64,000 nucleotides of DNA from Rosa chinensis (GCF_002994745.2 NC_037092.1:68175823-68239822); one strand, 5' to 3'. Positions 10,986 through 23,095 are shown, counted from the stretch's first letter. Numbers and translations: made by a program. The notes: generated by a model not told the origin, from the sequence alone.

Positions 10986-12321
10986 CTAGATACTCCTATT
11001 GCCTTGAAATTCCCAAAAGAGTTGAATGAGGTCTTCCTGCAGGTTGGAGTGACTGTGCTCAGATCTAATTTGTTGGTAGCGGTCCATGAATCTGTTCATA
11101 TGATGAGCATCTCTATCAACAGGATCAAAGTCTCTACCGGTTGGTCCCTCCCATATCTCAGCAATCCTGGGCCTCATATTGTTATCCTCCTCATCATCGG
11201 ACTCCAACTCATCATTGCTGTCTTCAGGTCGTTCATTTTCGACAATCATGTTGTGTAATATAATACACGTCAACATAATGTATCGAAGGTCCTCTTTATG
11301 CCACCCACGAGCAGCTCCTCTAACAATACCAAACCGTGACTGTAATATACCAAAACACCTTTCTACATCCTTCCTATACCCCTCTTGAGCCTTTGCAAAC
11401 TCGATTTCCTTGGGGCGTGTAGGATTTCGAACAGTTTTCAAGAAAGTCGCCCATCAAGGATAAATACCGTCGGCGAGATAGTATCCTAGACTGTGAGCTC
11501 TGTTGTTAACTTGGAATTGGATCAGAGGTGCTCTACCGGCAGTAAGCTCATCAAACAACGGAGACTTTTCCAAGACATTCAGGTCGTTGCATGCCCCAGG
11601 CATTCCAAAGAATGCGTGCCAAATCCTGATGTTGTAAGATGCGACTGCTTCCAGGATGATAGTGGGGATCTGTTTCCTACCACTATATTCCCCAGCCCAA
11701 CCTGTCGGACAATTCTTCCATTGCCAATGCATACAGTCCATGCTCCCAATCATTCCTGGAAAACCTCTCCTCTCAACTTTGGTAATAAGTCGTCTGAGGT
11801 CGGCTGCAGTAGGAGCGCGGAGGTATTTTGTTGAGTAAAGATCAACAATTCCTCGTGTAAAGTGCTGAAGGGCTGCGACGGAGGTGGATTTCGCCATCCG
11901 ACAATACTCAGCACATTGATCTGCCCCTGCACCGTACGCAAGTATTCCCAAGGCAGCTGTCATCTTCTGCTCCGGAAGCAGTCCGACTTTGCCGGTAGCA
12001 TCTGACCTTTGAACAAAGTAACGACCATACTGGCAAAGGTCAGTAGATATACGCTTGAAGAGATTGAGACTCATCCTGTAACATGTTCGGAACTCCGGAT
12101 CTTTGAACACTGGCCGGTCGATAAAGTAGTCGGCCAACATACCTTTGCCCTTTTCTTCTCTAAGTCGTTCCTCATTTGGTGCACAACCCGGATGAGAACC
12201 GCGCCCTCGGTGTTGGTTTCCATATTCTTCTGCGACTGCAGCGATGACAATGGCGTTGGTGGCCATCATCTTCATCATCTTCATCCTGAGACCGTCGAAT
12301 TTGATCCCACAAATTGTTCAT
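10986..12321 (-). pseudogene. PIF/Harbinger transposase (DDE_Tnp_4 type), broken
   Basis: Minus strand. The likely original start is the ATG at 12321 (MNNLWDQIRR...), followed by a frame change; the main frame is 12284-11454, then one TGA, then 11441-10986 in the same frame. Visible motifs: the helix-turn-helix-like region around CYRMSLNLFKRI, GMIGSMDCMHWQWKNCP (first Asp), GACNDLNVLEKSPLF, YYLADGIYP (second Asp) and the C-terminal EGYRKDVERCFGILQSRF (Glu). The stop falls right after YLADGIYP; a CGA to TGA change would explain it. The protein cuts and pastes the element together with ORF1. Catalytic residues are all still recognisable, suggesting recent decay. Confidence 0.9.
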
Positions 12322-12435
12322 TGCAACGAGGGAAATTTAGGAAATATGTAATGCTAGAGATATGAAAAGGGTGAAGGTTTGTTAAGCTCGGATGGTGTGT
12401 GTATGTAGTGAAAACATCATGTCTATTTATTGAAA

Positions 12436-12745
12436 TTTTTCACACATAAAAGTGTCGGTGGGTTATCACTCACTCATTTCAAAAAATTGTCGGTGGTGTG
12501 CATGTGATAAAAGTGTCGGTGGATTTTTATATTTTTTCACACTTTTCAAAAAACTTGTCGGTGGTGTGCATGTGATAAAAGTGTCGGTGGAGTTAAAAAA
12601 AATTTCACACTTTTCAAAAACTTTGTCGGTGGTGTACATGATAAAAGTGTCGGTGGAGTTTTAAATATTTTCACACTTTTCAAAAACTTTGTCGGTGGTG
12701 TATATATGATAAAAGTGTCGGTGGAGTAAAAAAAAAAAAAAAGTG
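12436..12745. repeat. Minisatellite of about 68-bp units in the Harbinger element
   Basis: Four to five tandem units each carry AAAAGTGTCGGTGG, a T/A-rich piece with TTTCACACTTTTCAAAAA, and TTGTCGGTGGTGTGCATG. Within a unit the word GTCGGTGG occurs twice, so there is a shorter internal period. Spacing drifts by a few bases. It lies between the transposase start and the right terminal repeat and may be a sub-terminal binding region. Confidence 0.8.
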
Positions 12746-12990
12746 TCGGTGGACATATAATTTGTCTACCAATAAAATTTTATTTGGTTGCATTTTCAAA
12801 TTGTTTATCAATACTATTTATTTACATCATACATTTCTCATTTTCCAAAAAAAAATTAATAAAATATTCAATGAACAATAACTGACTGGTGACCTTGACT
12901 CAACGGGTGGAAGCAAAGATCCAATGGCAGTGAATAGTTTCCTGCCCTGGTGACCTGGTGACCGTGACCCAACGGGTGAACTTGCTCTTG

Positions 12991-13436
12991 GAACTTGGAA
13001 GATATAGGATGCCATATGGCAGAAAAAGGAGAATCAAACGTAGCTGGGTTTTCTTTTTTGTTTCAATTCCAGATGATAGCTACTCAAGCAATTCTCGTCC
13101 AACACTAACACCACAAAGCATCTTTCAGCTTCTTCAGTTGGGCTTCCAGAGATCAATTGTGACAAATCCATCAAGAACAATAATTTTGAAACCAGCATCT
13201 ACACAGACTAGCTACATTTGAATTTGCAGATTTGAAGGGAAAAGCTATGGCTACAAGGCTCCTATCACAACCGCCTTGTTAGTTGTTACTAAATAAGAAA
13301 AAGGGGAAAAAGACGAGAGATGAGGACTGTGTTTGATGTTTAGGAGGAATGGGAATGAAAAAAGAAAATGTCAAAGAAGAAAATTAATCGTTCAAAATTT
13401 CAAAAACCAAGGGAAAATTAAGTTAATTTAAATAAG
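12991..13436. other. Short spacer between Harbinger and Copia B
   Basis: Contains a short open stretch (to 13221) preceded by a pyrimidine tract and TTCCAG, which could be a splice acceptor of a lost host exon. I do not recognise the peptide (it includes TPQSIFQLLQLGFQRS). The rest is A-rich with no signal. No function is proposed. Confidence 0.3.
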
Positions 13437-13650
13437 TCAAATATTGAGATGGAAAAAGAGAAAATATTTGTGAGTGAGAATTATTCTATATTATTCACAA
13501 TTGTGTAAGGGATATATATACAAAACCCTATTGTACTATACATTAGTACGATCTAGTATAGGAAACTAATTCCTATTATAAGGAAACTACTGAATACACA
13601 TATTCTCTAAATGACTCACGCGTTAACTAATAATGACTCGCACATTAACA
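13437..13650 (-). repeat. 3' LTR of Copia B
   Basis: Matches 27509-27752 over its length apart from small indels: the 5' LTR has about 12 bp extra near its middle and about 20 bp extra at the TGTT end. The minus strand begins TGTTAATGTG, directly preceded by the polypurine tract GGGGGAG. The terminal CA expected at the other end is not conserved (TTTGA). Confidence 0.85.
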
Positions 13651-14155
13651 CTCCCCCTCAAGTTGGGGCATAAACATCACGAAGACCCAACTTGCCTAGT
13701 GAGTCATAGAACAACTTGCTAGATACAGCTTTAGTGAGTACATCTGCTAATTGTTCCTCAGTAGGAACAAAAGGAAAGGTAATCAACTTTGTGTCCAGCT
13801 TTTCCTTAATGAAGTGTCGATCAACTTCCACATGCTTTGTTCGATCATGTTGGACAAGATTCTGAGAGATTTCAATTGTAGTTTTGTTGTCACAATACAG
13901 CTGCATATATAGCTGACTTAGGCTTAAAACCCAAATCTCGGAGAAGATTACGTAACCATAGGAGTTCACATACTCCATGTGCCATACCTCGATATTCAGC
14001 TTCAGCACTTGACCTTGTAACAACCTTCTATTTCTTGCTCCTCCAGGTAACAAGGTTTCCTCTCACAAAGGTAAAGTAGCCAGATGTAGACTTCCGGTCT
14101 GTGATACAACCAGCCCAATCAGCATCTGCATACCCACTAACATCAAGGTGTTGAT
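13651..14155 (-). pseudogene. Copia B RNase H, C-terminal end of pol
   Basis: Minus strand. Contains LDVSGYADADWAGC-type RNase H sequence near 14130, then QLYCDNKTTIEISQN, HDRTKHVEVDRHFIKEKL and EEQLADVLTKAVSSKLF, the standard end of Copia pol. RNase H removes the RNA strand during cDNA synthesis. It is cut off from its reverse transcriptase by the hAT insertion at 14164 and also has at least one in-frame stop (TAG after VTWRSKK) and a frame change near 14050. The upstream half of pol is at 23298-24397. Confidence 0.85.
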
Positions 14156-14413
14156 GTTTTGAGTAGGGGTCGTCAACGGGCCGGGCTTAGCCTTGCGGGC
14201 TTTTTGGGCTGGGCCTTGCGGGCTTTATTTATAAATAAATATTTAAAGACACAAGTTTTTTTTTTTTTTAATCAAGCTTTGGAAATTCAATGGATAATGA
14301 TCAAATACAACCAAAGATAACAATCTATATAACTATATTGTACCCAAAAAAATCTATATTTATATATAGATACTAATTTGTTGATAAATAAATTTTTAAA
14401 GACACTAATTTTT

Positions 14414-16150
14414 TATAAATCTATATTTATACATCATACACTCCAAAGAGCTACATATAGCAATTCAAAGAAAATGAGAAACCGACCGTTGGATGAGTTT
14501 ATTACAATAAATTATGAGTGTGGTAAAAAATTTAGCCAATTTCACCATATTTTTGAATCCGATCAGATTGGTCAACCGTAGTCACTTATATGTTTTATTG
14601 GTTGACCGATGGCGTGACAACCGCGAAACGTGCTTATTTTTTCACATCACGTTTGTATATATTCCATCGATGGATGTGCGTGGACATAAGATAAAAAAAA
14701 TTAATTTTAATTACAAACACATTGGACTATACCAATTTTATTCCTAAAGTTATACGACTTATACATTGCATTTAAATTGTTTAAGTTCATTCTAAAGCAA
14801 CCATGAAGTGGAAAATGAATTCGGAGAAACCAACCGCTTGATGGAGAGATTGTAATGTTTTATGGTGGTTGTAGAAAATCTAGCCAATTTGGTTCACGTT
14901 TCGAATTCGATCAACTAGGTCAAACGTAGTTACTCTTATAAACCTATATTTATATATCATACACTCCAAAGAGCAACCCCTATCAATTCAAAGAAAATGG
15001 AAAAACCGACCGTTGGATGAGTTTATTACAATAAATTATGAGTGTGGTAAAAAATTTAGCCAATTTCACCATATTTTCGAATCCGATCGGATTGGTCAAC
15101 CGTAGTCACTTATATGTTTTATTAGTTGACCGATGCCGTGACAACCGCAAAACATGCTTATTTTTTCACATCACGTTTGTATATATTCCATCAATGGATG
15201 TGCGTGGACATAAGATAAAAAAAATTAATTTTAATTACAAACACATTGGTCTATACCAATTTTATTCCTAAAGTTGTATGACTTATACATTGCATTTAAA
15301 TTGTTTAGGTTCATTCTAAAGCAACCATGAAGTAGAAAATGAATTCGGAGAAACCAACCGCTCGATGGAGAGATTGTAATTTTTTATGGTGATTGTAGAA
15401 AATCCAGCCAATTTGGTTATCGTTTCGAATTCGATCAACTAGATCAAACGTAGTTACTCATATAAATCTATATTTATATATCATACACTCCAAAGAGCAA
15501 CCCCTATCAATTCAAAGAAAATGGAAAAACCGACCGTTGGATGAGTTTATTACAATAAATTATGAGTGTGGTAAAAAATTTAGCCAATTTCACCATATTT
15601 TCGAATCCGATCGGATTGGTCAACCGTAGTCACTTATATGTTTTATTGGTTTACCGATGCCGTGACAACTGCGAAACGTGCTTATTTTTTCACATCACGT
15701 TTGTATATATTCCATCAATGGAAGTGCGTGGATATAAGATAAAAAAAATTAATTTTAATTACAAACACATTGGTCTATACCAATTTTAGTCCTATAGTTG
15801 TATGACTTATACATCGCATTTAAATTGTTTAGGTTCATTCTAAAGCAACCATGAAGTAGAAAATGAATTTGGAGAAACCAACCGCTCGATGGAGAGATTG
15901 TAATGTTTTATGGTAGTTGTAGAAAATTCAGCCAATTTGGTTCTCGTTTCGAATTCGATCAACTAGGTCAAACGTAGTTACTCTTATAAATCTATATTTA
16001 TATATCATACACTCCAAAGAGCAACCCCTATCAATTCAAAGAAAATGGAAAAACCGACCGTTGGATGAGTTTATTACAATAAATTATGAGTGTGGTACAA
16101 AATTTAGCCAATTTCACCATATTTTCGAATCCGATCGGATTGGTCAACCG
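14414..16150. repeat. Tandem array of 523-524 bp units inside the hAT element
   Basis: Units start near 14414, 14937, 15461 and 15985; three are complete and the fourth stops at 16150. Each unit is itself made of two diverged halves of about 260 bp: both carry an AACCGACCG/AACCAACCG word, a TTAGCCAATTT-like word, GAATCCGATC/GAATTCGATC and a CGTAGTCACTTATA/CGTAGTTACTCTTATA end. Units 2-4 are closer to each other than to unit 1. The repeated short open frames in each unit are a by-product of the repetition and are not called as genes. Confidence 0.92.
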
Positions 16151-16368
16151 ATATGTAGAATATATATATGCACATATTTTATATAGAAGTATAATAGTAT
16201 AAGAACTTCCACACACACACACACACATATAAATATATCTATATATATCTCTCTCTCTATATACACACACATATATATTAATACATATATATATATATAT
16301 ATAAACACACACACACACACACATATATGATATATTGATATATATATATATATATATATATCTATATG
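16151..16368. repeat. AT/AC microsatellite block, target of Copia A2
   Basis: Runs of (AC)n, (TA)n and (TC)n alternate from about 16200 to 16368. Similar runs continue on the other side of A2 (22880-23095), so A2 landed inside one microsatellite block. The target was ATATG, present at 16364-16368 and 22874-22878. Confidence 0.85.
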
Positions 16369-16562
16369 TGTAAAAGTAAAATGAGAATTGGAATTGGTCT
16401 ACTCATTTCATTCATAACCCCTTTATATAGGGATATGATTACAACGGAAATATCATTAACATTGATGATACTAAATGCTGATTGAGCTGTGATTTGTAAT
16501 TGCTTGATTCCCTCTTCGTCTGTTTCTTTGACGAAGGCACATAATGCGCTTTTCCTTTAACA
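16369..16562 (-). repeat. 3' LTR of Copia A2
   Basis: 194 bp, TGTTAAAGG...TTTTACA in element orientation, same length as the 5' LTR with four substitutions. Preceded (in element orientation) by the polypurine tract. Confidence 0.95.
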
Positions 16563-16758
16563 CTCCCCCTTGTGCCAAGTCAAAGACGAAATGGTGCATG
16601 AGTTGTTGCCTCACTAAAAACCTTGCCAAGTAACAATAAAAACCCTGTGGGACAAAAATAAAACTTGGTCGAAGGAAAAGAGCACAACGCACCTTTTACA
16701 TTTGAGTATGACATGTGTGTGTTAGACTCCCCCTGACATCTACACCTCCCCCTGATAC

Positions 16759-18064
16759 TTACACTAATCTAGGGAGCTTGGAAAGTCTTCGCATTCCTAT
16801 GCTTTTCACATGTTTCTCAAATGTGTCCTTAGGCAATGATTTGGTGAACAAATCTGCGACATTCTCCTCAGACCTTACTTGATTCATTTGAATCTTGAGG
16901 AGAGTCTGTTGTTGCTGATTGTAGGACAACTTTGGCGATATATGTTTTGTGTTATCACCCTTAATATAACCTAGCTTCATCTGTTTGATGCAAGCTGCAT
17001 TGTGTTTGTAAATGCAAGTAGGCTCTTCAGTGGTAGAACTCAAACCACTAGTCCCTCGAATATGTGCAATGATAGTTCTTAACCATACACACTCAAGAAC
17101 CGTCTCATGTAGAACAATGATCTCTGAGTGGTTCGAGGAGGTAGCCATAAAGGTTTGCTTGGTTGATCTCCAAGATATCGCTGTGTTCCCATTGGTAAAT
17201 ACATAACTAGTTTGGGAACAACCTTTATATGGGTCAGAGAGATACCCAGCATCAGCAAAACCAACCAAAACATCATTTGGCTTTTCGGTGTAGTGAGTGG
17301 CACTTTCGCCATCAATACTTTCTTCAGGGATTGTAGTTCCATCTGCGGTCCCTCTTGTCTCTCTGTAGGGAAAGAACAGTCTCAAGTCAATGGTTCCTTT
17401 TAGGTATCGAAGATGTTCTTGATACCATTCCAGTGACGCTGCGTTGGCGCTGAGCTAAATCTAGCTAACAAGTTCACTGAGAATGCACTGTCTAGTCGAG
17501 TAAATTGGGCTAAGTACAATAATGCGCCTATTGCACTTAGATAGGGAATTTCAGCTCCCAACACCTTTTCGTCATCTTCCTTTGGACGAAATGGATCTTT
17601 CCTTGCATCCAAACTTTGACCGATCATGGGAGTGCTAGCAGGATGTGCTTTGTCCATGTTATCTCGCCTGACTTTTGGACATATGCAGACTGGTGGATTA
17701 GTATTCCACAAACTCGGTGTTCTAGTTCAAGGCCTAGATAGAATCGAGTTTTCCCAAGATCTTTCATCTCAAATTCGGATTTCAAGTAGCTCGCGGTTTC
17801 TCTTATTTCATCAAGAGTACCTATTATGTTCATATCATCGACATATATAGCTACAATTGCAAATCCGGAACTTGTTTTCTTTATGAATACGCAGGGGCAT
17901 AATTCATCGTTCTTATATCCCTTCCCGATCAAGTAGTCACTTAGACGGGTATACCACATCCGCCTGGATTGTTTTGATCCGTAAAGTGAGCGTTTCAACC
18001 TAGTTGCAAACGCACTCCGTGGTTTAGAGTCTCTTGACTTGGGTACTGTAAGGCCATCAGGCAC

Positions 18065-18103
<39 letters not shown>

Positions 18104-19648
18104 TCTAGATCCCTATAGAGATATGTAGTAACCACATCCATGAGCTGCATTTCCAATCCTTCGGAAATTACTAAGCTAACTAAGTAGCGGAACGTTATAA
18201 CGTCTATTACGGGAGAGTATGTCTCCTCATAGTCAATTCCAGGGCGTTGTGAGAAACCTTGCGCCACAAGGCGAGCCTTGTACCTTAGGACTTCATTCTT
18301 CTCATTACGCTTTCTGACAAAAACTCATTTATGTCCTACAGGTTTTACACTTGGTGGGGTTAGCACTACCTGACCAAATACCTGTCTCTTTGTCAGAGAA
18401 TCTAATTCTACCTGGATTGATTCTTTCCATTTAGGCCAATCTGCTCTTTGTTGACAATTTTCAACAGAGCGTGGTTCGATATCATCGTGCTCTATGATTC
18501 CTTGAGCAACAGTATATATCATCAATGTGTATGGAAGATCTTTCTATCAACTCATACGTACTCTCGTAATCCTTTGAGATTTCTTTGTTCTCTGGAATCA
18601 TTTCAAACATCGGAGCGTCCTCCAGTATTGATTCATGGACATAACTATAATCAGAGACAATCTCATGAGAGGGATTCTATACATTGATGATTAGTTTGTG
18701 CCTTACTCACCCTCTTCTTCCTTGGGTGAGTGTCAATCGAACCAAGTGACCTCCCCCTCTTCCTTGGGGAGCCACGGCCTCAACCATACCTCCACTAAGT
18801 GCGGTTGTAGTGCCTCTATCTACGGCACCGTGCCCCTTGTTGGGGACTTCTAACCTTACAGGCACATTTGCAGCTGGTATATGTGATCTCGTCACTTTTA
18901 CGATATCAGTAAACGCATCAGGCATCAAATCTGCTACGTTCTGAAGATCAATTATTCTTTTCACTTCACTTTCACTTTATGAAGTGCGGGGATCAAGATG
19001 AGACAGAGTGGGGACAAACCACGACAATTCCTGTCGTTCCCTTGGAAAATCCTTTTTCCTATCTCCCCCTAACGACTGGAAGACTGTCTCATCAAAGTGA
19101 CAATCCGCAAATCTAGCGGCAGAGAGATCGCCTGTCAAGGGTTCCAAATAGCGAATAATTGTTGGGGATTCGTATCCAACATAAATACTTAATCGTGTCT
19201 GAGGAACCAGTGTAGTGCGCTGTGGGGGTGCAATAGGCACATATACTGCACAACCAAATATGCATAAGTGTGAAATGTCAGGCTCATATCCAGTTACCAA
19301 CTGGTACGCAGAAAATGGTTGGCTAGCAGTGGGTCTGAAACGAATAAGTAAAGCTGCGTGTAATATTGCATAACCCCATGCAGATATAGGCAGGTTGGTG
19401 CGCATAACCAATGCCCTAGTCACCATCTGTAGCCTTTTGATGGTGGCTTCTGCGAGACCATTTTGTGTATGCACATGGGGTACAGGATGCTCTACATCGA
19501 TCCAAATAGATATGCAATAATCATCAAATACTTTTGATGTAAACTCTTCAGCATTATCAAGCCTTATAGACTTGATAGGGTGATCAGGGTGGTGAGCCCG
19601 TAAACGTATAATCTGTGCTAGGAGTATTGCAGCATTTCTTGTGGACAA
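16759..19648 (-). pseudogene. Copia A2 pol: integrase, reverse transcriptase, RNase H
   Basis: Minus strand. Integrase part (19648-18977) has IRLDNAEEFTSKVFDDYC (Asp) and HTQNGLAEATIKRLQ (Glu). A linker (18964-18325) follows, then reverse transcriptase with KRSLYGSKQSRRMWY and the catalytic IYVDDMNIIG (about 17840), then RNase H (SDPYKGCSQTSYVFTNG, TSSNHSEIIVLHE, VADLFTKSLP). Integrase inserts the cDNA; reverse transcriptase and RNase H make it. Breaks: stop codons at the 19648 and 18977 boundaries in an otherwise continuous frame, further breaks near 18700 and 18325, and a (AT)16 expansion at 18069-18100 that shifts the frame just before MKVPDG. Confidence 0.88.
18069..18100. repeat. (AT)16 microsatellite inside the reverse transcriptase frame
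   Basis: The run replaces a short Tyr/Ile-coding stretch between DLDS and MKVPDG in Copia A2. It reads YIYIYIYI on the coding strand, then a stop. Its length breaks the frame between the two halves of reverse transcriptase. Confidence 0.9.
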
Positions 19649-19663
19649 TAAAACGACATGTGA

Positions 19664-20596
19664 CTAGATTGTCGAAGCATCCACCAGAACCATAAAATAC
19701 TTGAATGGTCCGCATTTTGGATGGATAGGTCCATAGACATCTCTTTGTATTCTTTGTAAGAATGGAATGTTTTGTTTTGTAGCTTTAGCATAGGAAGGTC
19801 TCGATCCTGTTTTTGCTAAAGAGCAGGCTTTGCAAAACGAGTGATGTGCCTTTGAAATAGTCAATGAGGCATAATGGGAGGGAGGTAGTGCTTCTGGTAC
19901 TTCAGAAGGCAATGACTGCATTTGAGCAATACTAGAACCGACACCTTGCAGTGTGGCGGATTTTTCTCCCATTTTTACTCGAAAGAAGGGATGTCCGTGT
20001 GAGTTCTTTTTAAAAATACGGATCATCATGTCATGACCTCGGTGCCATAGGCGGTCATGCAAAAGCCTGTATGAGTCAGGGTCCCACATTTCATTGTTGG
20101 TGACAATATAGGATTCAATGATCCAAATCATAGTGAGGTACAGTCCACTAAATTGACTCATAAGTTTCTCTAAAATGCGTTTCCTTCCACATTCCTTAGA
20201 GTTAATATTAAGGTATTCAGTTCCATTCTCACGGTGTGTTGTTACATGATAACCGTTGGCACAAATATCTTTGAAACTTAACAAGGTTCGATTAGCTCTT
20301 GGTGCATATAGAGCGTCTATGACTTGAAATGTTGCGCCATTAGGCAGCAAAAATTTGGCAGTTCCTCGCCCTTTTATTAGTTGTGATAATCCAATCATCG
20401 TAGTCACAGAGGAATTATAGGCTATTAGTTCAATGAATAATTGCCTATTTCTTAATATTGTGTGGGTAGTCCCACTATCAATTAAGCACTCAAGTTCTCC
20501 TCCATTCATTCCTACAAATAAATGGGAGGTATTTATAAAATATAACTCATATTCTTTAGAGTATTTCTTATTTGCGTAGAATGGTATTCTTTTCAT
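19664..20596 (-). pseudogene. Copia A2 protease and integrase N-terminal zinc region
   Basis: Minus strand. The protease active site reads ECLIDSGTTHTI (Asp-Ser-Gly). A GAG-pre-integrase segment follows (LLHDRLWHRGHDMMIRIF, then HHSFCKACSLAKTGSRPSY, giving His-His-Cys-Cys zinc ligands), then the first integrase Asp in FMVLVDAST. The frame stops there at a TAG and continues in the same frame at 19648, consistent with a single TGG to TAG change. Protease matures the polyprotein. The connection to gag (20876-21852) is also broken. Confidence 0.88.
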
Positions 20597-20875
20597 TCTA
20601 ATAATTTTTCTCTAGATGTATTGCTTTACATCTTTATAGTGCTATGTCGAACCATGTAAATATGTTTAGTAAATAAATTTGAATAAATTCAGTGCTTCAG
20701 AATAAAATTCAAAATTTATTAATAAGCCAACGATAATCAAATCAAGGTCTTGTTCAGAAATCTTATTCATCAATCCACGATTGAAAATAAACTTTAAGAC
20801 CAAACAATAGTCTAATTAAAAATGGGGCATTATGCCTTCACAACTGTCTTTGGAAAATAAAATGAATAAAGCAGA

Positions 20876-21852
20876 TCAGTCAAGATTGAGAGCATCCATT
20901 GACTTAGCAAGTTCCTCTTTGCCATTGGAGTCTGCAACTGTAAGGTTGACGTCTAGGTCATGACCTCCTTCTTCCATATTGTGAGCCTCTTGTTCTTTAG
21001 ACTCTCTATACCTCTTGTAATTGGCTGTTACTCTGTTGTTTGGTTGGCAGTTCTTGTACCAATGCCCAATGAATCCACACCTATAGCATGGTTCATTGTC
21101 AACTCTTTCCTTTGGCATCTTGTTTCCATGATCCCTATGTCCCTTTCCACGTGGTGCATGGTTGCCACGTGGGTAGGGGGATCACCACGTCTAAACCCCC
21201 TTGCATTGGAGTTATTTCCACCTTTCATTTTTCCATAATTAGCCTCAGGAATTTTCTTTGTCCCAGTGGACCTGGCATTGTTATTCAAGAGAATCTTATT
21301 TTGTCTCTCAGCCACTTGCAGTAGGCTTATCAACTTATTGAAGGTTGTGATTCTTTTGTTGTCATAATCCAACTGATACTGGTTCGCTAGTATAAAAGCT
21401 GAATTAGGAAAGGTGGTAAGAGTCTTGTAGATCATATCATCTTCTGTGATTTCCCTTCCACATAAATTGAGACGTGCCTTTAAGCGCAACATGTCCTTGT
21501 TGAAGTCATTGACCTTTTTATAGTCAAGCAAGCGGATTCCATTCCACTGAATAGCCAGTCCTGGGAGCAAAGTATCGTGAATGTTCCCAAAACGTCCTTT
21601 AAGGGCATCCCACAGTGCTTTGGGTGTCTTCAACTGAAGGTACTCCCAGCGTAGGCTAGGATCAATATGTCGCTTCAGAAAAATTAAGGCATCTGCTTTC
21701 ACCTTATTAGATAGTTCATCATCTTTGGGATCAGTAATGGTGGCAGTGTAGTCTTTTGCCACAAAGGCAGTTTCCATATCGGAAACCCAACGATGGTACT
21801 CAAGTCCTTCTGAGTCCAAAATGTCAAACTCAGGTCGAGTTGGATCAGCCAT
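20876..21852 (-). pseudogene. Copia A2 gag with CCHC zinc knuckle, one frameshift
   Basis: Starts at 21852 with MADPTRPEFDILD. The capsid core (ALWDALKGRFGNIHDTLLP, KARLNLCGREITEDDM) is intact. Near 21170-21190 the frame shifts, apparently at a run of G's (GTAGGGGGATC), and the zinc knuckle CYRCGFIGHWYKNC (CX2CX4HX4C) and the C-terminal tail are read in the neighbouring frame (21118-20876). Compared with A1 it also lacks a segment of the Gly-rich tail. Gag coats element RNA. Confidence 0.88.
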
Positions 21853-22679
21853 CTACATAAATAAGAGAGAAGATATAAATTACGCAGTCATAAAGACATC
21901 CACGTAAATTATTTTCCAAACATATGAATTAGATTTCAAGACCAAGATTCGTAATGGTCACATTTTTTTTTTTCAATGCTATGTGAAAATACTTTATCAC
22001 AGTAAGTGTGTGTATAATGCACATGAATTTTCATTATCATGGCAAAATGGAATTGTATATGTTGCATTCTAAAATTAATAATAGCACATTTAATAATAAA
22101 TAATAAAAACATAGCATATAATAAATTACATGGCATACTCAAATTTCACAAATATATACCAAAATATATGTATGTTACACATAATAACAGCAATAATATA
22201 TCATGCGTAAAATAAAATATAAATAATAGCATAATATAAAGACATGCTTAGGAATAATTATATAAGAGTAAATAAGATTCACAAAACATGCTCACAATTG
22301 CATAAATAATATATAACAAGATATATATGGCATGTTCAAAAATAAAGTATAAACTATAGCATAATTAAAACATGCTTAAACATAATTATGTAAAACATAA
22401 ATAACAAAACATGCTTTAAAAAAATCAAAATTATCTAACTAAACATACTCAAAGGTTCTAATTATAAATAATGAAAATATGCAATAGTATGAAAATATGC
22501 CATAGTATGAAAATAAATAAAAGAGAACATACTTGGTCGCGAGAAAATAAAACAATCCTAGCGCACGGAAACAGAAGAAAAATATTTTTTCTTCTAGGGT
22601 TTGTTTCTTTTCGTCAGAAAGAAAACTAGAAAATTAAGATTTTTTCTATTGGCTATTTGCTCTGAGCGTGCTGATAACG

Positions 22680-22873
22680 TGTAAAAGTAAAATGAGAATT
22701 GGAATTGGTCTACTCATTTCATTCATAACCCCTTTATATAGGGATAGGATTACAACGGAAATATCATTTACATTGATGATACTAAATGCTGATTGAGCTG
22801 TGATTTATAATTGCTTGATTCCCTCTTCGTCTGTTTCTTTGACGAAGGCACATAATGTGCTTTTCCTTTAACA
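22680..22873 (-). repeat. 5' LTR of Copia A2
   Basis: 194 bp, flanked outside by ATATG and inside by CGTTATCAGCACG (minus strand). Four differences from the 3' LTR, no indels. Confidence 0.95.
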
Positions 22874-23010
22874 ATATGACTATATATATATATATATATC
22901 TATATAAACACACACACAAATATATATATCTATATGTGTCTATATATATATATATATATTTATAAACACACACACACACACACACACATATAGATATATC
23001 TATATATATA

Positions 23011-23048
<38 letters not shown>

Positions 23049-23095
23049 TAATATATATATATAAACACACACACACACACACACATATATAATAT

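Larger units (their letters stand above)
8627..12987. mobile_element. PIF/Harbinger DNA transposon carrying ORF1 and transposase
   Basis: Terminal inverted repeats GAGCAAGTTCA at 8627 and its complement ending at 12987 are flanked by the same triplet TTG on both sides (8624-8626, 12988-12990); the family duplicates 3 bp. Inside are the two proteins expected of a full PIF/Harbinger element, facing each other: a SANT/Myb-like ORF1 (plus) and a DDE transposase (minus). A minisatellite (about 12436-12745) lies near the right end. Both genes are interrupted, so this copy is probably inactive, though it is nearly complete at 4361 bp. A second element with the same ends lies at 53206-57185. Confidence 0.92.
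16369..22873 (-). mobile_element. Copia LTR retrotransposon A2, complete, young
   Basis: Complete minus-strand element of 6505 bp with 194-bp LTRs at both ends, exact 5-bp target duplication ATATG, a polypurine tract (GCACAAGGGGGAG) inside the 3' LTR, and gag, protease, integrase, reverse transcriptase and RNase H in Copia order. The LTRs differ at 4 of 194 positions by my count (about 2%), so insertion was recent. CGTTATCAGCACG follows the 5' LTR; this differs from the TGGTATCAGAGC site of Copia B but is shared with A1 and, as CGTTATCAACACG, with D. Several stops interrupt pol, so it would need proteins from another copy. Confidence 0.95.

Noticed and set aside
12436..12745. CRISPR-like array
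   Set aside because: Units differ in length, 'spacers' are not unique, and the DNA is a plant nuclear transposon.
14514..15789. Three similar 75-77-codon open frames as a gene family
   Set aside because: They recur every 524 bp because the DNA is tandemly repeated; the frame begins and ends inside the unit with no known motif.
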